Origin: JBHEKP01 sp041859375
GTDB lineage: Bacteria > Hydrogenedentota > Hydrogenedentia > Hydrogenedentales > CAITNO01
Reading direction: 5' to 3'
Assembly: GCA_041859375.1 (NCBI GenBank)
Contig: JBHEKP010000270.1
Span: 1-11,984 of the forward strand
DNA length: 11,984 bases
The translations under genes were made by a program, and so were the position numbers. Under the pieces are notes generated by a model that ran no database searches, was not told where the DNA came from, and saw nothing but the letters and a program-made list of their open reading frames with translations. Below, piece by piece: positions 6,618 to 11,984 of this stretch. How positions within the stretch are numbered: the first letter of the stretch is position 1; the number at the start of each line of letters is the position of its first letter.

Positions 6618-8402
6618 TTACAGTGCCCTTTCCGTGTCAAGCACAACGCCGCGCCGGGTCAGCAGGGTTCCCTCTTTCCGGTACAGTGTTGTGACGGCCT
6701 GCAGGCGGCGCACCCGTGCCGTCGCCTCCTGCACCTTCGCCTCCACGAGTTTCTGTTGTATCTGCTGCACGTTCAGGTTTGTCGAGCGTCCGAGGCGGAA
6801 TTGTTCCGTTTCCACGGAAAGCTCCTCCTCCCGGCTGAGCGCCTCCTGGTACGACGCCGTAATCTGCTCCGACGCCCGCGACACCTCCACGAGTGCGTTC
6901 CGCACCTCCGCCTCGATGGTCTGTTCCAAATTGCGCACCACGGCTTCGGCCTGCTTCGCCTGTAGTTTCGCGCGCGTGTGGCGGGCCTTCTCCGCGCGGT
7001 TGCCCAGTGTCGTGCTGAAAGTCAGTCCCGCCTCGAAGTGATCGTAGATGTCATCGTCGAGATGCCGGCTCCACGCGCCGGAACCGGTGCCGCTGCTGTC
7101 CGCGCCGTAGGAGACAAAGGCGTCCAGCCGGGGAAGGAGCCCGTTTTTGGTCTGAATCACCGCCAAATCCCCGTTGGCCAAATCCAGCTTTGCCTGGGCC
7201 AAATCGGGACGGAAATGTTTCGCCAGTGTCAGGGATTCCCCCTGCGCCGGAACGGGCTCCACCTCTTCGGGTAATGTGATCGGCAGATACTGGAGTTTCT
7301 CGGGGGGTGACGCTTCCGGGTTCAGCAGTTGCCAGAGGGTAATGGCGCGGCTTTGAAGGCCGGCCTGGGCATCCACCAGTTCGGCCTGCTTGGAGGACAC
7401 CTCGGCCACAGCCGAAACGCGGGCGGATCCCGACAGCTTGCCCACGGCAATCATGGCTTCATTGAGTTTCAACTGCTCCCCGGCGATGGCCAGCGCAAAC
7501 TCGCGGATGCGCAGCGTTTCCTGGGCAAGCGCAAGTTCCCAATAAGCCGACTCCACCTCCGACACAATCCCCATCGTGAAATCCCGGAACGCCAGTTTGC
7601 CGATGGCCGCGCTGTTGCGCGCCGTGCGCAACGACACAAGGTTCACATCGCTTCCAACACCGCGCAGCAGGGCCTGCGTGACCCCCACAGACCATGTCCC
7701 GGCATATTCTGCATCGGCGGCGAGCGACGAGGAGTCCCTTTGGTAGCCGCCTGAAATGTAGATCTCCGTGCCGGTGGGAAGCGGCTGGGACAGTTTCGCT
7801 TCGGACCCAAAACTGTCCGTGTGCGTCACGGGCGTGTTGTTCGCCTCCAATATTTGCTGGATTTGGCCGGCCTCCTGGAGCAGTGTCTGAAACGCGCTTA
7901 CCGCCGTGCTGAATGTTCCGGTGCCCGTTCCGGACTCTGTGCCGGCATCCGTCGTGTCCGTGTTTCCGGAAGTGTCCGCCGCCTGTCCGGGGCTGTTCTG
8001 GTCACGGTAGTTCACCGACGCCGTCAGTCCGGGATCAAATGCCGCCCGCGCCTCGTCAACAGCCTGCCGTGTAATTTCAGGGGAGTAGGACTGCGCCTCG
8101 ATGGCGCGGTTCCGTTCAAGAGCCATGCGAATCGCCCCGGCGAGGCTGGGGGGTGCCTGCGTGGGTTCCGCCACGGCGGATGACGCCGTGGAAGACGCAT
8201 TCGGGACGGCGACCTCCTCCTCGTGGGCAATGATGGCGCGGGCCTCTTCAAGGGAGGCGGGCGGTTCCACAGACTCGGGGGTGTGACGGGGCGTGTAATG
8301 CGCGCAGGACTGCGCCAGCCCCGCCACCGCCACCGCCACCGCCACCGCCCATCTCAAGGCTGCGGCGGCCGGGCCTTTTTGTGTTTGTCGCAGGCTGTTC
8401 AT
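6618..8402 (-). CDS. TolC-family outer-membrane efflux protein (OEP), probable lipoprotein
   Basis: This 594-residue protein is longer than typical TolC/OprM (about 430-490). The first 33 residues form a signal peptide with core AVAVAVAVAGLA and a possible lipobox LAQSC (Cys33; Gln at -2 is atypical). Residues 34-84 are a Pro/Ala/Ser-rich linker. Two OEP repeats follow: about 85-365 (SLAGAIRMALERNRAIEAQ, FDPGLTASVNYRDQ, VTQALLRGVGS) and about 388-585 (LTLAKHFRPDLAQAKLDLA, LPRLDAFVSYGAD, FEAGLTFSTTLGNR, FRLGRSTNLNVQQIQQKL), matching the duplicated helix/strand pattern of trimeric ducts. A Thr/Gly/Asp/Ser-rich insert (about 141-166) probably lies in the first extracellular loop. The start is supported by GGGAG (8410-8414) 7 bases upstream. 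It is the first gene of the efflux operon, directly below a sigma-54 promoter. Confidence 0.92.
   Translation of the reverse strand: MNSLRQTQKGPAAAALRWAVAVAVAVAGLAQSCAHYTPRHTPESVEPPASLEEARAIIAHEEEVAVPNASSTASSAVAEPTQAPPSLAGAIRMALERNRAIEAQSYSPEITRQAVDEARAAFDPGLTASVNYRDQNSPGQAADTSGNTDTTDAGTESGTGTGTFSTAVSAFQTLLQEAGQIQQILEANNTPVTHTDSFGSEAKLSQPLPTGTEIYISGGYQRDSSSLAADAEYAGTWSVGVTQALLRGVGSDVNLVSLRTARNSAAIGKLAFRDFTMGIVSEVESAYWELALAQETLRIREFALAIAGEQLKLNEAMIAVGKLSGSARVSAVAEVSSKQAELVDAQAGLQSRAITLWQLLNPEASPPEKLQYLPITLPEEVEPVPAQGESLTLAKHFRPDLAQAKLDLANGDLAVIQTKNGLLPRLDAFVSYGADSSGTGSGAWSRHLDDDIYDHFEAGLTFSTTLGNRAEKARHTRAKLQAKQAEAVVRNLEQTIEAEVRNALVEVSRASEQITASYQEALSREEELSVETEQFRLGRSTNLNVQQIQQKLVEAKVQEATARVRRLQAVTTLYRKEGTLLTRRGVVLDTERAL
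8321..8350. repeat. Hexanucleotide microsatellite in the signal-peptide core of the OEP gene
   Basis: The + strand shows four exact tandem CCGCCA units (8321-8344) and a fifth unit differing at its last base (CCGCCC, 8345-8350). On the coding strand this gives alternating GCG/GTG codons, producing the Ala-Val run of the signal peptide. Slippage would change length by two residues per unit and keep the reading frame. Confidence 0.85.
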
Positions 8403-8445
8403 TGCTCTTCTCCCGGACTTTTATGAAGTCACCATGCTTGGGAAG

Positions 8446-8461
8446 AGCAAAGCCCGTGCCA
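8446..8461 (-). promoter_or_regulatory. Sigma-54 (RpoN) -24/-12 promoter of the efflux operon
   Basis: Read on the - strand, TGGCACGGGCTTTGCT matches the sigma-54 consensus TGGCACG-N4-TTGCW at every defined position. The invariant GG (8460-8459) and GC (8448-8447) are separated by exactly 10 bases. Transcription would begin near 8435, leaving a leader of about 32 bases before the OEP ATG at 8402 that includes its Shine-Dalgarno sequence. Such promoters need an AAA+ enhancer-binding protein, and the adjacent upstream gene encodes one. Confidence 0.88.
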
Positions 8462-8507
8462 TGCGAAAAGATGCCTGTTGACGGGGTTATTTGGACACTG
8501 GGCAGAA

Positions 8508-8551
8508 ATTATTGCGCAACAAGGGCACGGGGGCTGCGCAAATAATGCGCG
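8508..8551. promoter_or_regulatory. Probable enhancer (UAS) sites for the NtrC-type regulator
   Basis: Three TGCGC(A/G) hexamers start at 8513, 8535 and 8546, so their centres are 22 and 11 bp apart, about two turns and one turn of B-DNA. The first is part of the perfect palindrome TTGCGCAA (8512-8519). ATTATTGCGCA (8508-8518) and TGCGCAAATAAT (8535-8546) form a larger inverted repeat with one extra A. The sites centre at about -80 and -102 relative to the predicted start, a usual position for NtrC-class enhancers. The DNA also lies just past the regulator's stop codon, so the dyad could instead form a 3'-end RNA hairpin. TGCGCA alone is common in this GC-rich DNA; the spacing and AT-rich flanks are the better evidence. 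Confidence 0.6.
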
Positions 8552-8558
8552 GGGGCTT

Positions 8559-9914
8559 TTATTCAGGGTCCACGGAATACCCCTGCATGCGGTATTCCTG
8601 CAGACGGTAGGTTAGCGTGCGCCGGCTGATGCCCAGGGCGCGCGCAGTCTCGCTGCGGTTGTGCTTTCGTTCACGCAGCATCTGCAGGATAGTGGCGCGC
8701 TCCACATCATCCATGTAGGTGCCGGGAGCCGGCTCCGCCGCCGGCTCCGCAGGCTGGTCCCCCTGCATCCGTTTGGGAAGATGCTCCGCCAATATAACAT
8801 CCCCCCGGGCCAGCAACACCGCCCGTTCGATGGCATTGCGCAGTTCGCGCACGTTGCCCGGCCAGCCATAATGTTCCATGCACACGATGGCGCCCGGCGA
8901 AAAACGGGGCCGCCCACCGCCCAGTTCCTGCGCGAACAACTGGGCCAGCGGCACTATGTCCGGACCGCGCCCGCGCAGGGGTGGGACGTGAATTTCCATC
9001 ACATTAAGCCGGTAGAACAAATCCTCCCGGAAGCGTCCCTCCGCCACCTCCCGCTCCAAATCCCGGTTGGTGGCGGCCACAATTCGGACGTTTGTCCTTA
9101 GTTCGGTGTTGGAACCGACCCGGCTGAAGCCGCCGTTCTCCGTAACCCGGAGCAGCTTGGCCTGGAGTGCCGGGGACATTTCGCCAATCTCGTCCAACAG
9201 CAGTGTGCCCCCGTCGGCCTCCTCAAACCGGCCCACACGCCGGGCGACCGCACCTGTGAAAGCCCCCTTCTCGTGGCCGAAAAGCTCGCTCTCAAGCAGG
9301 TTTTCCGGAATCGCCGCGCAGTTCACCTTGACAAAAGGCCCGGAGGCGCGGGCACTCCACCGGTGGATCACATCCGCCACCACCTCCTTTCCCGTTCCGC
9401 TTTCACCGGTGACAAGCAGCCGCGTCTCGGAGGGCGCGGCAAGGGCGACCTCACGGAACACCTCCCGCATTGCCCCGCTCACGGCGACAATATCCGCAGG
9501 CAGGGAATGCCCCTCCTGGGGCACAGCGGGCCCCCGCCCGGACACTGCCAGGGCACGGCGCACCGTGGCGAGCAACTCGTCCAGATCAATCGGCTTTTCA
9601 AGATAGTCCACCGCGCCGCTCCGGATGGCGCCCACCGCGTCGCGGACATCCGCGTAGGCGGTGACCAGCAGCACCGGCAGGCCGGGATAATCCGCCATGA
9701 CCCGGTTCAGAAGTTCAATCCCCGTCATTCCGGGCATGCGCACGTCGGAAACAAGCAGACCGGGCCTGCCCTCCGCAAGCAGGGAAAGCGCCCCGGCCCC
9801 GGACGAGACGGAGGTCACATAAAACCCCTGCCCCCTGAGAAAGGATTCCAGCAGGCTCCGCTGGCCGGGATCATCGTCCACCACAAGAATGCCATGCCCA
9901 GCGGCCTTATCCAT
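8559..9914 (-). CDS. Sigma-54-dependent response regulator (NtrC/ZraR class)
   Basis: This 451-residue DNA-binding activator has three domains. Receiver (about 8-122): acidic D13/D14, phospho-acceptor D57 (SDVRMPG), T85 and K107 (LEKP). AAA+ sigma-54 activation domain (about 141-370): Walker A GESGTGKE (170-177), GAFTGA loop that contacts sigma-54 (217-222), Walker B LLLDE (238-242), the Arg-rich FREDLFYRLNV segment and sensor-II WPGNVREL (351-358). Fis-type HTH (about 401-443): NRSETARALGISRRTLTYRL. All key residues are present. The start is the ATG at 9914: an open frame runs further upstream but lies inside the kinase gene in another frame and has no receiver-like sequence, while GGGGAG (9922-9927) sits 7 bases before this ATG. 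The 8-bp overlap with the kinase gene implies translational coupling. It most likely activates the sigma-54 promoter at 8446-8461. Confidence 0.95.
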   Translation of the reverse strand: MDKAAGHGILVVDDDPGQRSLLESFLRGQGFYVTSVSSGAGALSLLAEGRPGLLVSDVRMPGMTGIELLNRVMADYPGLPVLLVTAYADVRDAVGAIRSGAVDYLEKPIDLDELLATVRRALAVSGRGPAVPQEGHSLPADIVAVSGAMREVFREVALAAPSETRLLVTGESGTGKEVVADVIHRWSARASGPFVKVNCAAIPENLLESELFGHEKGAFTGAVARRVGRFEEADGGTLLLDEIGEMSPALQAKLLRVTENGGFSRVGSNTELRTNVRIVAATNRDLEREVAEGRFREDLFYRLNVMEIHVPPLRGRGPDIVPLAQLFAQELGGGRPRFSPGAIVCMEHYGWPGNVRELRNAIERAVLLARGDVILAEHLPKRMQGDQPAEPAAEPAPGTYMDDVERATILQMLRERKHNRSETARALGISRRTLTYRLQEYRMQGYSVDPE

Positions 9915-11586
9915 GCGACATCTCCCCACCGTTTCCGCGGGTAAGTGTAATATTGCCCAACCTGAACAAGGCCCCCTCCCTGGCAGGCAGGCATTCCACC
10001 GTCCAATTGTGCAGCAGTGCATACTGGCGCACAACCGCCAAACCGAGGCCGGTTCCATTCTTGGAGGTGGTGAAGTAAGGCCGGAAAACCTCCGCGCGGT
10101 TTTCCTCAGGAACACCGGGGCCGTTGTCGCGCACCTCCAGGCGGACCGTACCGCCACGTTCCAGCGTGACCGCCACCTCCACCCGCCCGCCGTTTGGCGC
10201 GGCCTGCACCGCGTTGAGCAGCAGGTTGAAAAGTGACTGGCGGAGCATGTCCTCATCGGCGAGGACCACAACCTCCGGGGCGTCCAGGTCAATGACAACC
10301 GCTTTTTCCTCAAGGTCAAAGGCAAGCACACCGAAGACATCCCGCAGTAGCGCGTTGAGCTCAATCCGCTTTATGGAGGGGTTCACGGGCCGCGCGTAGG
10401 CGAGAAACTGGTTGAGGCGTCCGGCGACACGGTCCGCCTCTTCGGTGATTTTGACGGCGGTGCCGCGCATCTCATCCGTGATGCCGTCCTCCCGCCCAAT
10501 CATCTGTGCAAGCCCCCGGATGATGTTCAGCGGGTTTTTGGTCTCATGCACCAGGCCGGCCGCCGTGACATTGAGTTCCGTCAGCCGCTCCGCCGTAGCG
10601 CGCGCCTGCACAAGCTGTACCCGCAGGAGGGCCGATCTCTCCATGGCGCGCCCGGCGAAGCCCGCCGCCGCACATGCCAGCAGCGCCACCGACAGCACAA
10701 CAAACCGAAGCCGCAGATCGGCGGATGTTTCGGCGCGAAGCACATTTGTCGGGATGGTGACCAGAAACCAGTGCACCCCCCGCTCCTCCACCAGCCGGTC
10801 ATATTCCTCCCCGCTCATCCAGGGGGGGCGCTCCGGCCGCGGGCCGGAGGGGTTTGGCGGGGCCATGGCCATCATGAGTGTCTCCTCCAGCAACGCCAAA
10901 TCAAGGGGCCGCCCGGCAAGCGTGCGCCGCATGGTTTCGGCGCGGTGCTCGGTGATTGCCGCTCCACCCTGAAAGAGACCGAGAATGGTGTCCACCTGTT
11001 CCGGGGTAAGGGGGGCCCCGCCCGTCATCTCCAGAAGCGCCGTGCGTTTGCGGTCGTCAAGCAGCTGGCTAAAAAAAGGGTTCCTCAGCAGTTCCTCCGG
11101 AGTGGCGGCCATCGCGGGATTTTGCCGCCCCTCCGGGCCGCCGCCCCCCCGCGGCATGTCAACGGGAAGAATCGCCGCGCCGCCCTCGGTCCCCTCCGTA
11201 CCGGGGCCCAGAGCCACGAGATTGGCGAATGACGCCGCCGTCGGCATCCAGAGTTCATGAGTCCGCAGCAGGGTGGCCGGCTCCAACGCCATGGGTTTCC
11301 CCGCCTGGGCAACCACCTCGCCGGTGGCGTTGAGGAGCATGACCGATTCAAGTTCTGTGGAGGCGATGAGTTCGTCCAGTGCGGCCTCCAGCCGCAGCTT
11401 CGGTATGAACGCCACACGACCCTGGGAACGAATCACCACGCTCAATGCGGCGGACAAATCACGGGCCCGGCCGGCCATGTCCTTCCGGAGGGATTCGCGG
11501 ACCCGCAGATGCTCCATGGCCTGCCACCCGGCCACCGGCAGCAGGATAAAAAGCAGAAGAGCAACGTAAATGATTTTTCGGTTCAC
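9907..11586 (-). CDS. Membrane sensor histidine kinase (NtrB/ZraS-like) with a large extracytoplasmic domain
   Basis: This 559-residue protein has one helix at about 5-23, a periplasmic region (24-293), a second helix at about 294-312 and a cytosolic kinase. The H-box is AAGLVHETKNPLNIIRG with phospho-acceptor H347. The ATPase domain has the N-box around N454/N458, G1 DNGPGV (487-492), F-box FRPYFTTSKNGTG and G2 GTGLGL (511-516). No HAMP or PAS domain is evident between helix 2 and the H-box. The first part of the periplasmic region (about 30-125) resembles a Cache-like fold (LNATGEVVAQAGKP). The second part (about 140-265) is Met/Pro/Gly-rich and contains LTPEQ (193-197) within predicted helices. 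The start is a GTG at 11586, supported by GAGG (11595-11598). It pairs with the overlapping response regulator gene. The signal is unknown; metal or envelope stress is an inference from the sensor composition. Confidence 0.93.
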   Translation of the reverse strand: MNRKIIYVALLLFILLPVAGWQAMEHLRVRESLRKDMAGRARDLSAALSVVIRSQGRVAFIPKLRLEAALDELIASTELESVMLLNATGEVVAQAGKPMALEPATLLRTHELWMPTAASFANLVALGPGTEGTEGGAAILPVDMPRGGGGPEGRQNPAMAATPEELLRNPFFSQLLDDRKRTALLEMTGGAPLTPEQVDTILGLFQGGAAITEHRAETMRRTLAGRPLDLALLEETLMMAMAPPNPSGPRPERPPWMSGEEYDRLVEERGVHWFLVTIPTNVLRAETSADLRLRFVVLSVALLACAAAGFAGRAMERSALLRVQLVQARATAERLTELNVTAAGLVHETKNPLNIIRGLAQMIGREDGITDEMRGTAVKITEEADRVAGRLNQFLAYARPVNPSIKRIELNALLRDVFGVLAFDLEEKAVVIDLDAPEVVVLADEDMLRQSLFNLLLNAVQAAPNGGRVEVAVTLERGGTVRLEVRDNGPGVPEENRAEVFRPYFTTSKNGTGLGLAVVRQYALLHNWTVECLPAREGALFRLGNITLTRGNGGEMSHG

Positions 11587-11597
11587 GGCCGCGACCT

Positions 11598-11615
11598 CGC
11601 ATTACCCCGAATGCG
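11598..11615. promoter_or_regulatory. Dyad in the kinase leader next to its ribosome binding site
   Basis: CGCATT (11598-11603) and AATGCG (11610-11615) are perfect inverted arms with a 6-base spacer. In the transcript, the 3' arm touches the Shine-Dalgarno GAGG (11595-11598), so the hairpin could limit translation; as DNA it could be an operator just below the candidate promoter. Confidence 0.35.
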
Positions 11616-11631
11616 GTTTGGGACATCGTTG

Positions 11632-11637
11632 ATTATA
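11632..11637 (-). promoter_or_regulatory. Candidate -10 box (TATAAT) for the kinase-regulator operon
   Basis: The - strand carries a perfect TATAAT in an otherwise GC-rich stretch, which puts a start near 11625 and a leader of about 39 bases. No good TTGACA-like -35 is found at 16-18 bp (the best, TTATTC, is poor), so the promoter may be weak or need an activator. Confidence 0.45.
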
Positions 11638-11681
11638 TGACATCGCAACCCTCCGAATAACATGCGGCCGCACACCCCGTT

Positions 11682-11714
11682 GGGCGGCGCGCCGCCCCAG
11701 ACCACGCGCCGCCC
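11682..11714. repeat. Strong GC-rich inverted repeats after the EF-hand gene
   Basis: GGGCGGCGCGCCGCCC (11682-11697) is a perfect 16-bp palindrome. Its GGGCGGCGCG arm (11682-11691) also pairs with CGCGCCGCCC (11705-11714), giving a 10-bp all-GC stem with a 13-base loop. The stem lies about 25 bases past the EF-hand stop codon. There is no U-tract on either side, so it is a possible factor-dependent terminator, mRNA-stabilising hairpin or protein-binding site. Confidence 0.4.
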
Positions 11715-11738
11715 GTTGTGGGGGGTACGGATGGGGCA

Positions 11739-11984
11739 TTATAACTCAGGCCCGCCCGGACCCTGCGGCCCCCCGGAACCGCGGCGGCCCGGACCTTTCG
11801 TCTTTTCCAGCTCGTCTTTGTACAGGATGCCGTCTCCGTTCACATCCATACGCTTGAACTGTTCCTGCATGAATTTTTTCCAAGCGACCATGTATTCGTC
11901 ATTGGCGACCTTGCCATCCTTGTTGGCGTCCATGTCTTCCATCCTCGGCGGCATGGGTGGACGTTCCCGGTCACCGGACATGCC
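11739..11984 (-). CDS. EF-hand calcium-binding protein (probably 5' truncated by window edge)
   Basis: About 80 residues are visible. Numbered from the Met at 11981, they contain two canonical EF-hand loops: D18-A-N-K-D-G-K-V-A-N-D-E29 and D46-V-N-G-D-G-I-L-Y-K-D-E57, each with ligands at loop positions 1, 3, 5 and 12, the conserved Gly and a hydrophobic residue at position 8. The helix between them (YMVAWKKFMQEQFKRM) completes a pair. The C-terminus is a Gly/Pro/Arg tail ending GGPEL. The frame continues one codon (Gly) upstream of the Met to the window edge, so the true start, and probably a signal peptide, lie outside. Proteins of this kind are commonly secreted or periplasmic in planctomycete-like bacteria. 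It is on the same strand as the kinase, 152 bp upstream, and separated from it by a strong hairpin, so co-transcription is uncertain. Confidence 0.8.
   Translation of the reverse strand, partial: GMSGDRERPPMPPRMEDMDANKDGKVANDEYMVAWKKFMQEQFKRMDVNGDGILYKDELEKTKGPGRRGSGGPQGPGGPEL

Noticed and set aside
8478..8483. TTGACG on the + strand as a -35 box
   Set aside because: No TATAAT-like hexamer lies 16-18 bp downstream, and a + strand transcript would only run antisense into the regulator gene.
8536..8550. GCGCA-AATAA-TGCGC as an intrinsic terminator of the response-regulator gene
   Set aside because: The 5-bp stem is short and is followed on the - strand by G/C-rich sequence, not a U-tract; an enhancer-site reading fits the spacing better, though a dual role is not excluded.
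9915..10364. Upstream extension of the response-regulator frame (about 150 extra codons)
   Set aside because: It lies within the kinase ATPase domain in another frame, has the Arg/Ser/Trp-rich composition of a shadow frame, and the receiver domain begins right after the ATG at 9914, which has a good ribosome site.

Overview
The window is GC-rich, densely coded DNA, apparently from a Gram-negative (diderm) bacterium: it encodes a TolC-type outer-membrane factor, a periplasmic adaptor and sigma-54-dependent regulation. The short N-terminal C4 zinc ribbon with a 'xxAGxxxxCxxCG' pattern, a secreted-type EF-hand protein and a modular clan GH-A glycosidase recall the Planctomycetes/Hydrogenedentes/Lentisphaerae end of bacterial diversity. 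That placement is only an impression from gene style. No rRNA, tRNA, CRISPR array or mobile element is visible, and no gene-free stretch exceeds about 156 bases.

Layout. Left part, + strand: the C-terminal part of a glycoside hydrolase cut by the window edge (2-1018), then a candidate sigma-70 promoter and a small zinc-ribbon membrane protein (1103-1555). Everything to the right is on the - strand. In transcription order it is: a truncated EF-hand protein (11981-11739), a sensor histidine kinase (11586-9907), an NtrC-class response regulator overlapping it by 8 bp (9914-8559), then an intergenic region of 156 bp. After that come TolC-like outer-membrane factor (8402-6618), MacA-like adaptor (6615-5275), MacB/LolD-type ATPase (5230-4532), MacB-type permease (4528-3320) and, after 75 bp, the ABC-F translation factor EttA (3244-1568).

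How the genes work together. The four transport genes are separated by 2, 44 and 3 bp and form a complete tripartite ABC efflux system (outer-membrane duct, periplasmic adaptor, ATPase, FtsX-fold permease). The 156 bp upstream of them contain a very strong -24/-12 (sigma-54) promoter, TGGCACG-N4-TTGCT with exact GG-N10-GC spacing. About 56 bp further upstream are TGCGC(A/G) sites 22 and 11 bp apart, inside a larger inverted repeat. The response regulator encoded immediately upstream carries the receiver, GAFTGA-containing AAA+ and Fis-type HTH domains expected of an activator of such a promoter. The simplest reading is a self-contained stress-responsive module: the membrane kinase senses an envelope signal, phosphorylates the activator, and the activator turns on MacAB-TolC-like efflux.

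The kinase's extracytoplasmic domain is unusual. It is about 270 residues, rich in Met, Pro and Gly, and contains an 'LTPEQ' helix motif like the LTxxQ motif of Spy/CpxP/ZraP envelope-stress proteins. This suggests, but does not prove, metal or envelope-stress sensing. Nothing in the sequence reveals the exported substrate. The parts belong to known families; what may be new is the combination of a sigma-54-controlled MacAB-TolC operon with a kinase that may have its own LTxxQ-like module.
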